A stretch of 64,000 bases of DNA from Polyangium fumosum (GCF_005144585.1 NZ_SSMQ01000011.1:1-64000); one strand, 5' to 3'. Positions 40,493 to 50,311 are shown, counted from the first letter of the stretch. Notes: generated from the sequence alone by a model not told the origin. A program made the numbers and translations.

Positions 40493-42250
40493 TCACCCCC
40501 GTCCCTGCACGTGCTCCGTCCACCGGCTGCCGTCCCACCATCGGGCCGGTGCGGCTTTCCAGGGGTCCGGGTACCAACCGGGGGGCCATGGCGCGCTCTC
40601 AGGCTGGGACGATGTCGAACCGACTTGTGCAATTTGCACTGCTGGGGCCAAGGGAGGGTTCTGTAATTGAGCTGGTAAAAACGGCGCCTGCGCCGAGGGC
40701 GCTTCAGCGCGGGATACTGGCAGGGCCTCGACCTCCTCGACAGAGAGGAGTACGCATCCGAGGTCGCGAGCACGTCCGATACGCTCTACCTCGGCCCCTT
40801 CATCAGCATACACCACGATATCGACCGAGGGCGTCAGCTTCTTGGCAATCGTGGCTCCAGCAGCCGTCATCAGCTTCGTAAGACGCACGTCCGCATCGGC
40901 CTCGACGCCGAGCACGAGGATGCGTTTGCCATCCAGATCTCCAAGGCTCTGCGGCCGGTGTCGCTCAGCAGGTGAATGGGCGGCAGCCTTGCTGCTCGGC
41001 TCCGCGGGTTCGCAGCGCGCGAGTAGCGAAAGAAATGTGGGCACGGCAAGGACACGAAGATTCGCATCTCGCGCTTGCTGTGCCTTCACCGACATCGAGT
41101 ACGGATCGTCCACGACGAGGACGTCCACCTTGCCGGACATGGCGCTCACCACGCGTAGGCCAGCTTGTCGAGCGCGGTGCTCGAGCTCGTCCTTCGGAGG
41201 CACGGTGTCGCCCGTGAAGCACACGGTCATACCCACGCGCAGCAGACGCTCCTCGCCTGGGATGGGTGCGACCACGCCGGCACGTGCATCCATGAAGGCC
41301 CGGTGCAGGTCGGACTCGCTCAGACCAAGGAGGCTCGTGACGTTCGCGAGATCCGCCGCTTCGACATCAGTGATGACGCCGTCGGCGAGAGCCACACGCA
41401 CCAGGCCGACGAGATACATGCGATGCGCTGCGAGGAGGTCCTCTCCTCCAAGCCCGTGCGAGCGCGCCACCTCATAGATCGCCTGCGCCTCCTCTGCTGT
41501 TACGCGGCGGTCTTCGAGGATCTCGTCGAGCATCGAGAAATAAGCGCGCGTATTCGTGTTCCCCTCAGCCGAGCGAGCTGGCACATGGCCGACGAGCCGT
41601 GACAGATATGTTTTCTCCGCTGCACGCCGTTCCGCGCTTCCGCGCCGCGTGAGCAAGCGCGATGGTCCGACGACATGGGGCCACGCGACAGCGCGAGCTT
41701 GCTCGATCTCAAACCCCCATGGCCACGCGGTCCGGGCGGTCATCATGCGGCCGAAGTGCTGGAGGAGCTTGGTCGTTACGCGTGCGTCCTCGAGCGCAGT
41801 ATGGTGGTAGGCATGATGGATACCAATGGCAGCACCACACGTGGGCAGTCGGTAATTGGGGAGATGCGGCAAGAACTCGACGGCAAGATCCCGTGTGCAG
41901 AGCTGGGGAGCGGCAGGGAACGCGTATTCTGTACGTGAAAACTCATGCTGCAAGAAACCGCGATCGAACCGCAGGTTGTGTCCCACGAGAACCGCACCGG
42001 CCAGGTGCCTGACGAGCTCCGGTAGCACCTCGCGGAATCGTGGAGCATCCGTGATGTCTGCCGGGGTGATGCCATGGATATGCGTCGCGCCTGGATTTCG
42101 CTGGGGGTTGAGCAGGGTCGACAGCTCGCTCAGGACGTTGCCGTAGACGTCGGTGCGTACGAGGCCGATCTCGATGATGCGTTCGGACTGAGGTCGGAGG
42201 CCAGTGGTCTCGACGTCGATGACTGCAAATCCAGGAGGAAACGGGTGCAT
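40493..42250 (-). CDS. DnaQ-like 3'-5' exonuclease fused to BRCT domains and DUF2510
   Basis: 585 residues. The DEDDh exonuclease domain covers about 6-170: FAVIDVETTGL (Exo I), GHNLRFDRGFL (Exo II) and HHTALEDARVT (Exo III with the His). A helical middle part follows (SMLDEILEDRRVTAEEAQAI, GLVRVALADGVITDVEAADL), reminiscent of tellurite-resistance TerB-like helices. A BRCT domain spans about 340-410 (MTVCFTGDTVPPKDELEHRA, KVDVLVVDDP), with a second degenerate one at about 445-515. The last 25 residues, PPGWYPDPWKAAPARWWDGS then RWTEHVQ, are a DUF2510 motif, common in Actinobacteria and unexpected here. It probably trims DNA ends in repair or defence. It sits among decayed pieces of the NLR-like locus. 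Confidence 0.88.
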   Translation of the reverse strand: MHPFPPGFAVIDVETTGLRPQSERIIEIGLVRTDVYGNVLSELSTLLNPQRNPGATHIHGITPADITDAPRFREVLPELVRHLAGAVLVGHNLRFDRGFLQHEFSRTEYAFPAAPQLCTRDLAVEFLPHLPNYRLPTCGAAIGIHHAYHHTALEDARVTTKLLQHFGRMMTARTAWPWGFEIEQARAVAWPHVVGPSRLLTRRGSAERRAAEKTYLSRLVGHVPARSAEGNTNTRAYFSMLDEILEDRRVTAEEAQAIYEVARSHGLGGEDLLAAHRMYLVGLVRVALADGVITDVEAADLANVTSLLGLSESDLHRAFMDARAGVVAPIPGEERLLRVGMTVCFTGDTVPPKDELEHRARQAGLRVVSAMSGKVDVLVVDDPYSMSVKAQQARDANLRVLAVPTFLSLLARCEPAEPSSKAAAHSPAERHRPQSLGDLDGKRILVLGVEADADVRLTKLMTAAGATIAKKLTPSVDIVVYADEGAEVERIGRARDLGCVLLSVEEVEALPVSRAEAPSAQAPFLPAQLQNPPLAPAVQIAQVGSTSSQPESAPWPPGWYPDPWKAAPARWWDGSRWTEHVQGRG

Positions 42251-42315
42251 AGGGAGGGGGAGGGTGGCTGACGGAAGTCTCTTTGGTAGGTCAAATCACG
42301 GTCCGCAGTGAGTTG

Positions 42316-42961
42316 TCAAGGTTCTGTCAAGCGCCCCACCGGTTGGGGACAGTCGGTGACGAGAGCGGTGGGGATACGAAAGTCGAGACACGCCATGACG
42401 CTCATCGGCCCGACGATGTCCTCGGGAAGATCCACGGGCGCCCACGACGTTCCGGCCTCGATCTCCTCGCCGACGGCCGTCGCGGGGTGGAACTTGGGCG
42501 AGAGCGCGAGGAGCTTGCCACGGTGGAGTACGGGGGCGACCGCCTGCCGAGGCTTCGGTGAGGCGTCCCTTGGCCACCCGAGGCGCTCGTAGATGCCAGC
42601 GTCGAGCCCATCGAGGTCGACCATATGCGTCCCTGCGACGACGACGATGTCGTTTGCGGCTTTCGCGCCCTCTTCGAGGATGTCCCAGGGGATGCTGTAC
42701 TCAGGGAAGACGACGAGACGCACGCCCTAGCCGCGGCACGCCTCGAGGATGGCCTGAACCCACCGGAGGACGAACGTCGTGTACTCGGTCCGGATGCGGC
42801 GGCGGAGGTCTTCGAGCGGCTTGAGGAGGGGTTCGGGGACGTTCGGCGGGAGAATGAGGCCTTGCGCCCCCCGGATCCTTGAGCGGCGAGCGCATGTGCA
42901 TGAGGAGCGCCGGGGGGTGCGCGAGCTGGACGACGGCGACGCGCGTGAAGGCGCTGGGCAT
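42316..42961 (-). pseudogene. Decayed copy of the nitrilase N-terminus of the giant NLR-like gene
   Basis: From the ATG at 42961 the frame reads MPSAFTRVAVVQLAHPPALL then MHMRSPLKDPGGA, parallel to the start of the gene at 49616. The match then shifts frame. At 42727-42729 the Trp of RGWGVRLV is a TAG stop. Downstream, VVFPEYSIPWDILEEGAKAA to DIVGPMSVMACLDF is again very similar, followed by a short divergent end. It is dead through frameshift, nonsense mutation and truncation. The NACHT, WD40 and SIR2 parts are absent. Confidence 0.9.
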
Positions 42962-43079
42962 GACAGACGGGGGGTAGCGAACTACGCGTGAGACGTGGAG
43001 CCACAACGGGCTCGCACGGATGGGGCGGCCATCGGGTGCAAGCGACGTCTGCGAGCACGACCGGCGTGGCCCCCTTGTG

Positions 43080-46000
43080 TCACGCGTCCGCGATGCTTCG
43101 GAGGATCGCGGGAATCTCCGAATGCTCTGCATAAGGAATCACGCGGACGTTGTACTCTCGCTCGATCCGATCCCGATCCGCATCGGAAGGCCCCTTGAGC
43201 AACACGTAGTGCCGCTGTGCCGAGGTCCGGAACGCGTCTGCGTTGCCTTTCAAGGCAAGATCGAGGTCGAGCGGATCGTTCATGTCGTAGCCCACGAAGA
43301 GCATCACGTGATCCTGGAGCAGGAAGCTCAGCACGGCTTGGTAGGAGCGGTCAGCGCGTGCCTGGTTGTACTCGACCTCCGACATTACGACGGTATCGTG
43401 GTGCTCCGCCGTTCCGTGGACCTTGAGGAGCACCTTCCGGCCCGCGCGCAAGTCCCCCAGCGCCCGATCGGCGTCCTTCCAGGTGTAGGGCTGGCGCCGC
43501 TGAGTCTCGGGCACGTCTTCGAGGAGATGGTCGTAGTTCGTGGTGAGAATGGCCCGGATCCCGAGGCTGACGAGCGCGCGATGTGCTTCGCCAGGCGCAG
43601 CGTTTTCAGGGCGAAAGATGTCGTTAAGGGCGCTCTGGTAGTCCCGACTAAGTGCGGTCCGCAAGGCCCCGAGCTCCGCGAGCATGTTCTCGAGCCGCAT
43701 GCCGGGCTTGAACCGCGCCCTCTTTGCAGCGATCACGTCGCCGTCCAGCGCATCGTAACGAGCGCAGGCGTCGAGGAGGCGCTCGGGGAGCTGGGACCAG
43801 GTGGGGAACCTTCCCGCGACGTCGCGGCCGAGCGAGAGGCCGGAGCCGACGAAGAGGGCGAGTTTGCCATTGCGGTAGGCGTCGAGGAGGAGGCGGGGGA
43901 GCTTGACGGAGGACATCGGTGGACTTTGGGGAGGTGAAAAGGCGGCGATGGCGTTGGGCGTAGCAAACGCGGCGTGGACGTAGCGTTGCTTACCATCCCA
44001 CGGAATGCCCTTGTCCCAGCCGCGCTTCGCGAGTTCCTGGGAGAGGCCGTTCCCAGAGATGTCGCCTACAAGAGCGGATTCGACCTTGGCAGGGTTGGAG
44101 AGGACGTCACCCAATCCGGCCAAGGGAAGGTACAGCGCGGTACCTGAGCTGGGATCGGGGTGATGGAGCGCAAGCCCGATCCGCTCGGAATTGCCACTTG
44201 CAACGTAAAACCCTTCCGCAGTCCGGGTGAGTAGGGAGCTTGGAGAGATTTCGATGGCGGCGACCGTCTCCAGCGTTGAAGGGTTTATCAGGTGAACCAC
44301 GTCATTCAACGCCAGGCCCGTGAGCCATTTCCCACTCGGATGCCACGCGAGCGCGCGAATACGGCAGGCGGTTACCGCCCGGCGTATCTTCGGCGTTAAG
44401 GGAGATGCGTTCCAAAGCGTGACTAAGCCATTGCTATCAGTCGTTGCTAGCGATGTACCATCGGGATGCCACGCCATCGCGGCCTGGTCCTCGGGGGCTC
44501 GTGCCCTACCAAGCAGACGTCCGGTTACCGCATCCCATATTCGTACATATCCCGAGGGGGTGGCTCCGGCAATTCGCTCTCCCAATGGGTGCCATACGAG
44601 GACATTCGCCGTCTCGGGGACCTCTTTCAGAGCTATGCGCTGCCCTGTCTGGAAATCCAATACGTCGATCTCGGATGGCCCCTCCCACGAGCCGCGCCGG
44701 TAGGCGCGTGCGAGCTTCTTGCAGTTCGGGCTCAGCGCCCAAGCCGGATGCCATCCGGGGAGCTCGTCCGTGGGCATCAGGGCGAACTTGCCGTCGCCAT
44801 TACGGCCAAGGTGAATGGTTCCCATGCGATGGACAGTCCCCGCAACAAGGGTGTCCTCTTCGGGCCATGCGCTCAGGAGCGACTCAGATGGTCCGAACGA
44901 CGGGGTACCAATGTAAAGGAGCAGAGCCCCGCTTGTGGCGTCGAAGATTCGCAGCCCGGGAATGACCTTATCTTCGTCCTCGCTGCGCACTGGAGCTGCA
45001 AATGCGGCGAGCCGTGCCCCGTCGGGGCTCCAGACCGATCCATGCGCATCCGCGATGACGAGCGCTTCTCTGCCTGTTTTCGCGTTCCAGATGCGGATTT
45101 TTTGCCTTCCGTCTTCGATGGCAAGCCAAGCACCTTGTGGATCCCACCGGATGGCTTGGGTGGTGATCGGGTCCGCAAAAGACTCGAAAAAGGAAGCCCT
45201 GGAGTCTGGTCTGAGCTCATCCGCACTTTGATGCTCGATACCCGTCGCGTTCTCCCGACGTATGTCGCGACCGTCCCAGATAATTCGCTCCCCTTCCGTA
45301 TCTACGAATAACCGACCGTCAGGTTGCCAGGCGAGTCGTCCGGTATCCTCCCCGAGGGGGAAGTGCCAAATCTCTTTTCGCTGCTCCACATCCCAGATCT
45401 GGGCGGCGCACCCTCCCGAGTTCTCCGCGTAAGTTCCAGCCAGAAAACGGCCGTCTGGGCTCCAAAGCAAAGCGCGCCGCCACGACCTGTACTCCGCGAT
45501 CTCGAACGACGCCCCGGACGCCACGTCCAGCACTTCCACGCTGTGGCCACAGTGCGCTAGGATGTGGGCACGCGGATGCCAGGCCATATCGAGGGCCCAT
45601 GCTTCACGCGCGATAATCTGTCTACCGCTTACGGCATCCCAAACCAAGAGGCGTTCGCCAGTAATAAACGAGCCGGCTAGCTTGGTTCCATCTGGGCTGA
45701 ACGAGAGCCTCTCGGCAGTGCCCTCGAATTGCGCCACGAGCCTCGGGACAACTCCGTCCCACGAGGCGACGAACCCTCGCTCTCCAAGGGCAGCAAGCCG
45801 CGTACCCGAAGGATCCCAGGTCATGGAACGCGTCACGGCGTCCGGTGCCATCAAGCTTGCGAGAACTCGATCTGCCGAGCAGTCTCGGATGCGAATCACG
45901 TTGTCTACTTCAGCGCTCGCCAGGTACCGGCCTTCGGGGCTTTTGGCAGAGCAGATGCGCCGTCGCTCGACGAGCATCGTTGGACTCGCAGCGTCGGCCC

Positions 46001-49000
46001 CGATCGTGGCGTTGCCGGACGGCGCTTCCGGGGCAATGCAAGCCGTTACGTCGGCCCCATCCAAGCAAGCCCCTTCCCACCGGCATCCTGTCCACGTCGA
46101 TTGCCGTAGCGCCGAACCCGACAGATCGGTTCCTTCGAGATTGGCCCCGTGCGCCTCCACCTGCGTGAAATCTGCTTCTCGTGCGCTTGCACGCTGGAGC
46201 ACCGCTCCATCAAGACGCACGCCCCTCAGTCGTGCTCCATTCAAGGTCGCGGCGGCCAGCATGACGCCTCGGAGGTCGGCGCCCGTAAGATCGGCACCGT
46301 CGAAGCGGGCACCTGTGAGCGCGATTCGTTGCATGTCTACACCCGCGAGCCGCACTCCACGCAGGTCCGCTCCCTCGGGCGCCCACCCTTCCGGCTCCTT
46401 CGCCCATCGCCCAAGTCCGAGCAACAAGAGCAGCGCATTCGCCGCCGCCCCGGCCGTGGCCGTAGGGTCGGTTCCCCTACCCTTGCGCAACCAGTCCTGA
46501 ATCACCCGCACCGCTGCCGCGTCCTTCGGTTCCCCTCCTCGACGCAGCACCTCGCCTACGAAAGCTGCCACCTCGGGCGTGAGCCGCTTCGTCGTGAGGG
46601 CCTCCACCGGCTTCATCGGCAAGGTTCTGACGAGCGATCTCGCCAGAAAGTATTCCAGCAACGACTTGTGTGCAAATCGATAGCGCTCATCTCCCTCACG
46701 CACGAAGAACGCGCCGCCTTGTATCTCGAAGTAGGCTGCTTCCCGCGGCATGTCGTCAGGCAGCTCTCTGGAAAGTCGCTCCCGCACCGAATTCCGCAGT
46801 TCCACCAACGAGCAGCTCTTCTTTCCCGTGCGCCACAGCTCTTCTGCAAGCGCCTCGGCAAACGCGATCTTCTGGGCGTCGGTAAAGCACTCGGGATCCC
46901 TGGAGCGAGTCTGTTCGAGCCACCTGGCAAGGTATGTCTCGTAAACGTCCGCTGTACCGACGCGCGCCTGAGGGTCGAGCCTGTCCAGCGTCGTCAGCAC
47001 CATGCCAAGCAGCAGCGGGCGCCTTACCAGATCACCGAGATCATACGTCCGATCGAGCTGCGCCAACGCTTTTCGTGTCGCGATCTCCCCATCCTTGACC
47101 CTGCTGACGAGTGCATTAACTCGGTACTGATCGAAGAGCTGCAGCACGAGTCGCCGAATGACGCCCGCCGAGGACCCGAGCGCTTGCTCCGCCGTCGCGC
47201 GCAGTCCGGTTTCCGTGGGGAAGTAGTGATCGCGACACGAGAGCACTACCCGTCCGCCTCCCCGCGCAACCCCGAGCAGCCCTGCCAGTCGGCCGCTCAG
47301 CTCGGCCTCCCCGACTCGCGTCGCCATTTCGTCGAAACCATCGAAGCACGGGACGAGCAGCTGATAGCGCACGAGTAATGCCAAGGCAGCGCGATTCGCG
47401 GAATCGTCGGACACGTCCGCGGCGTCGAGCAGAAGCTGCTCTGCGACCATGTGCGTGTCCGCACCCGCAAGGTTAACCAGAAGGGCCCCTGGTCCTGTGG
47501 GCGCGCGCCATCGCTCCTGGGCCCAGCGGGCAAGAAGGGTCGACTTGCCCGTCCCGAACTCACCCAGCAAAAGCGCGGTTTGCCCTCCCTCTGCGAGCCA
47601 CGTATCCATCGCGGCGAGCGCCGGCTCGGGTCCGGTGCCGTCAACACGCACCGCCGGCTCAATGAATTGACCTCCCACCTCACGCAGGCGATCTTCCACG
47701 CGGGCATCGATCCGCGTCTGCGCACCTGCGAAGCGTGGCAGGATCCGGCGCGCTCGCTTTTCCCGATCTGCCCTTGTAAGAATTTCGGTCCCTTCGAGCT
47801 TGAGCCCAAACGAGCAGAGCCCCTCCACCATCACAGCACGCTTCGTTTCGACCCACCGATCGGTCGTGCTCGTCCATGCGATCCAGCGATTGCTTCGAGG
47901 AACGAGCACGAAGAGAGTGCCGGCTACGGGCGCTTCCGACCAGATGCCTACGACCGCGATCCCCGTCGCCCCTTCGGCGAGGGCAAGCTGATACACATCC
48001 TCCGCATGGCGCAAGTACAGCTCAGTAAATCCATGCTTTGGGGCCGCCTGGTGAGCGTGCGTCGCTTCCCGGAATTCGGCAGGCCTGGCGCAAAACGAGA
48101 AGACCAGCCCTCCATACTTCCGCACGCCAAGGGCCGCCGGGGGGATTCCCTCCGGAAGCACCACCCGTGCGGAAACGGGGGCTGGCGATTCCGCCACTTT
48201 GCCTCCGCCTCGTACCTCCGCGACAAGAGACTTGAGTGCAGTTTGTCCCGCATCCGTCCACGTACCGCGATCGAGCACACTCGCGGCCTTTCGCAGCCGC
48301 GCGACGTCCGGCCCCAGATCTGGATGCTCGACAAGCCACGGTTGCATGGCTTCAGCAGCGCCCTTTGCGAGGGCAGCGCACATCGTGTCGAACGGAACGA
48401 TGTCTGAAGGCAGCACGACCTCGCGCGTGAGCCGTCCGATCTCGTCGACGTTCGACACCAGGCGCAGATCCCTGATAAGCCGTGACAGACGCTCCCTGCG
48501 CGACATGGCAATGTCGTTACCGGCTGCGCTCTGTCGGACCGTGGCGCTTGCCTCCACACGCTGCTTGAGCGTTCGCAGCGTAGAGATGTCCTTCGCCGCG
48601 AGAAGCGGAGCCGTTTCCTCGATCCATGCCGCATATGCGTCGTCCTCGGGGCGCGCGCGGTAGACGAGCGTCGCCGCAGCAAACGGGCGTACAGGTCTGC
48701 GGGCGTCGTAACGCGTCGAGCCTCCCGTGCGCACGAACCCGAGGTCCACATCCGCGACGATGACGCCCTCTTCCCCGGGCTCCAGGCGGCCCACGTGCTC
48801 AGGGAATGGCCGGACGTCCGAGTGCTTCTCTTCGTCCACGAAGATCGACGTCCCACCATGCTCCGCCTGGTTCGTGTAGAGCACGGGCCTCCCGTACCGC
48901 TTCGCCTCCTCCCAGGCCTTCGCCGCGAACTCACCCACCGTGTGCTTCCCGGTCAGGCTGGGCACTGCGAGGAATCTGCATTGCGCGAGCGGCTCCGTGA

Positions 49001-49616
49001 CCAGCGCCCGGTGCTCGGCGTTCTCGCGGTGGAGGAAGTCAAGACACACCATGACGCCCATCGGCCCTACGATGTCCTCGGGAAGATCCACGGGCGCCCA
49101 CGACGTTCCGGCCTCGATCTCCTCGCCGACGGCCGTTGCGGGGTGAAACTTGGGCGAGAGCGCGAGGAGCTTTCCGCGGCAGAGCACTGGGGCGACCGCC
49201 TGCCGGGGTATCGGCAAGGCGTTGCTCGAACGACCCAGGCGCTCGTAGATGCCCGCTTCGAGCACCTCGAAGTCGACCATGTGCGTCCCCGCCACGACGA
49301 CCATGTCGCGTGCTGCCTGCGCGACGTCTTCGAGGATGCCCCAGGGGATGCTGTACTCGGGGAAGACGACGAGACGCACGCCCCAGCCGCGGCACGCCTC
49401 GAGGATGGCCTTGACTCGCCGAAGCGAGAACGCCGTGTACGCGGTCCGGATGCGGAGACGAAGATCGTCGAACGGCTTGACGAGCGTCGCGGGGACGTCG
49501 GACGGCAGAAGAGGCTTGACGCCACCAGGATCCTCGAGCGGCGAGCGCATCTGCAGGAGGATCGCCGGGTGGTACGCGAGTTGGACGACGGCGATGCGCG
49601 TGAAGGCGCTGAGCAT
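43080..49616 (-). CDS. Giant NLR-like protein: nitrilase, NACHT NTPase, pentapeptide and WD40 repeats, SIR2
   Basis: 2178 residues in one frame. Residues 1-320 are a carbon-nitrogen hydrolase domain with a full Glu-Lys-Cys triad: E87 in FPEY, K156 in SPKFHP, C191 in VMVCLDF. About 340-650 is unassigned. About 655-1000 is a NACHT/STAND NTPase: P-loop GEFGTGKST (685-693), Walker B LLVPCFDGFDEM (753-764), and RFAHKSLLEYFLA. Pentapeptide repeats fill about 1083-1195 (GADLTGADLRGVML). About a dozen WD40 blades follow to about 1880 (WHPDGTSLATTDSNGLVTLW). Residues 1906-2178 are a SIR2 domain: FVGSGLS, TTNYD (2025-2029), KVHG with the His at 2067. The layout fits an antiphage sensor with an NAD-consuming effector. 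An 84-bp gap separates it from the 115-residue gene upstream. Confidence 0.92.
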   Translation of the reverse strand: MLSAFTRIAVVQLAYHPAILLQMRSPLEDPGGVKPLLPSDVPATLVKPFDDLRLRIRTAYTAFSLRRVKAILEACRGWGVRLVVFPEYSIPWGILEDVAQAARDMVVVAGTHMVDFEVLEAGIYERLGRSSNALPIPRQAVAPVLCRGKLLALSPKFHPATAVGEEIEAGTSWAPVDLPEDIVGPMGVMVCLDFLHRENAEHRALVTEPLAQCRFLAVPSLTGKHTVGEFAAKAWEEAKRYGRPVLYTNQAEHGGTSIFVDEEKHSDVRPFPEHVGRLEPGEEGVIVADVDLGFVRTGGSTRYDARRPVRPFAAATLVYRARPEDDAYAAWIEETAPLLAAKDISTLRTLKQRVEASATVRQSAAGNDIAMSRRERLSRLIRDLRLVSNVDEIGRLTREVVLPSDIVPFDTMCAALAKGAAEAMQPWLVEHPDLGPDVARLRKAASVLDRGTWTDAGQTALKSLVAEVRGGGKVAESPAPVSARVVLPEGIPPAALGVRKYGGLVFSFCARPAEFREATHAHQAAPKHGFTELYLRHAEDVYQLALAEGATGIAVVGIWSEAPVAGTLFVLVPRSNRWIAWTSTTDRWVETKRAVMVEGLCSFGLKLEGTEILTRADREKRARRILPRFAGAQTRIDARVEDRLREVGGQFIEPAVRVDGTGPEPALAAMDTWLAEGGQTALLLGEFGTGKSTLLARWAQERWRAPTGPGALLVNLAGADTHMVAEQLLLDAADVSDDSANRAALALLVRYQLLVPCFDGFDEMATRVGEAELSGRLAGLLGVARGGGRVVLSCRDHYFPTETGLRATAEQALGSSAGVIRRLVLQLFDQYRVNALVSRVKDGEIATRKALAQLDRTYDLGDLVRRPLLLGMVLTTLDRLDPQARVGTADVYETYLARWLEQTRSRDPECFTDAQKIAFAEALAEELWRTGKKSCSLVELRNSVRERLSRELPDDMPREAAYFEIQGGAFFVREGDERYRFAHKSLLEYFLARSLVRTLPMKPVEALTTKRLTPEVAAFVGEVLRRGGEPKDAAAVRVIQDWLRKGRGTDPTATAGAAANALLLLLGLGRWAKEPEGWAPEGADLRGVRLAGVDMQRIALTGARFDGADLTGADLRGVMLAAATLNGARLRGVRLDGAVLQRASAREADFTQVEAHGANLEGTDLSGSALRQSTWTGCRWEGACLDGADVTACIAPEAPSGNATIGADAASPTMLVERRRICSAKSPEGRYLASAEVDNVIRIRDCSADRVLASLMAPDAVTRSMTWDPSGTRLAALGERGFVASWDGVVPRLVAQFEGTAERLSFSPDGTKLAGSFITGERLLVWDAVSGRQIIAREAWALDMAWHPRAHILAHCGHSVEVLDVASGASFEIAEYRSWRRALLWSPDGRFLAGTYAENSGGCAAQIWDVEQRKEIWHFPLGEDTGRLAWQPDGRLFVDTEGERIIWDGRDIRRENATGIEHQSADELRPDSRASFFESFADPITTQAIRWDPQGAWLAIEDGRQKIRIWNAKTGREALVIADAHGSVWSPDGARLAAFAAPVRSEDEDKVIPGLRIFDATSGALLLYIGTPSFGPSESLLSAWPEEDTLVAGTVHRMGTIHLGRNGDGKFALMPTDELPGWHPAWALSPNCKKLARAYRRGSWEGPSEIDVLDFQTGQRIALKEVPETANVLVWHPLGERIAGATPSGYVRIWDAVTGRLLGRARAPEDQAAMAWHPDGTSLATTDSNGLVTLWNASPLTPKIRRAVTACRIRALAWHPSGKWLTGLALNDVVHLINPSTLETVAAIEISPSSLLTRTAEGFYVASGNSERIGLALHHPDPSSGTALYLPLAGLGDVLSNPAKVESALVGDISGNGLSQELAKRGWDKGIPWDGKQRYVHAAFATPNAIAAFSPPQSPPMSSVKLPRLLLDAYRNGKLALFVGSGLSLGRDVAGRFPTWSQLPERLLDACARYDALDGDVIAAKRARFKPGMRLENMLAELGALRTALSRDYQSALNDIFRPENAAPGEAHRALVSLGIRAILTTNYDHLLEDVPETQRRQPYTWKDADRALGDLRAGRKVLLKVHGTAEHHDTVVMSEVEYNQARADRSYQAVLSFLLQDHVMLFVGYDMNDPLDLDLALKGNADAFRTSAQRHYVLLKGPSDADRDRIEREYNVRVIPYAEHSEIPAILRSIADA

Positions 49617-49700
49617 GGCAGGTGGGAGGGTAGCGAACTACAAGCAGCCCTACGAGTTCATCGCGGAGCGTGCTACGCGTCTTGAGGATTTACGGCGGCC

Positions 49701-50048
49701 TCATTCCTTCGCGGATGCGGGGGGCTTGAAGGCCTCATGCGGCTCCATGTAGAAGCCGAGATCGGCGCTCCCTTCGAATTCCAGCCGCCCGCCCGTGTCG
49801 TTCGTGAGGGTCCGAAGAAGGACCGGGACGAGCCATATGGCCCCGATGACCGCCTGCATGGAGTCGACACCGGACGCCCGACTCCGGAAGACCTGGCCGA
49901 CCTTGGGCCCAAGGATCTCGATGGGCGCGCGCCAGGTCTCGCCTGTCTCGTCGAGTTCGGCCTTGCCTATGCGGACGATGACCTTCTTCGGCCGTCGGCC
50001 TCGCGGTGAATAGAAGTCCAGTTGCCTTTCAGCGATTACTTCTTGCAT
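49701..50048 (-). CDS. Hypothetical protein upstream of the NLR-like gene
   Basis: 115 residues from the ATG at 50048. Soluble, beta-rich start (MQEVIAERQLDFYSPRGRRP, VIVRIGKAELDETGETWRAP) and a hydrophobic helix (DSMQAVIGAIWLVPVLLRTL). I recognise no named family. It overlaps the small secreted protein gene upstream by 13 bases and precedes the NLR-like gene. A truncated duplicate lies at 40050, and duplicates of both this gene and the NLR N-terminus persist nearby, so the two may travel together. Confidence 0.65.
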   Translation of the reverse strand: MQEVIAERQLDFYSPRGRRPKKVIVRIGKAELDETGETWRAPIEILGPKVGQVFRSRASGVDSMQAVIGAIWLVPVLLRTLTNDTGGRLEFEGSADLGFYMEPHEAFKPPASAKE

Positions 50049-50311
50049 CCGTTCTTCGACCTATCCGGACACTTGGCCATGCAGTTCGCCAGCCGTCGCA
50101 TGGCCTCGTAAAGCAGGCCTGACGACTGTTTTTTTGGCAATCGTCGACAATCCGCCTCGTCTTGATCGTATTGCTCGATGCATCGGTCTTCGCATCGCCC
50201 CGCGACGCTCGACGGTGGGCAGTCGTTGCCCCCGTTTGCGGCCGCCTCCGGCGACACGAATAGGACTGTTATAAGAAAGACGATGCTTCCAAGACTCGTG
50301 ATCCGTTGCAT
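50036..50311 (-). CDS. Small secreted Cys-rich protein
   Basis: 91 residues with GGGAGGGG before the ATG at 50311. Signal peptide MQRITSLGSIVFLITVLFVS with a likely cleavage after EAAA. The mature peptide has eight cysteines (NDCPPSSVAGRCEDRCIEQY, CRRLPKKQ, NCMAKCPDRSKNGCKK) and a basic end. Probably periplasmic or secreted. Its 3' end overlaps the next gene. No family recognised. Confidence 0.55.
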   Translation of the reverse strand: MQRITSLGSIVFLITVLFVSPEAAANGGNDCPPSSVAGRCEDRCIEQYDQDEADCRRLPKKQSSGLLYEAMRRLANCMAKCPDRSKNGCKK

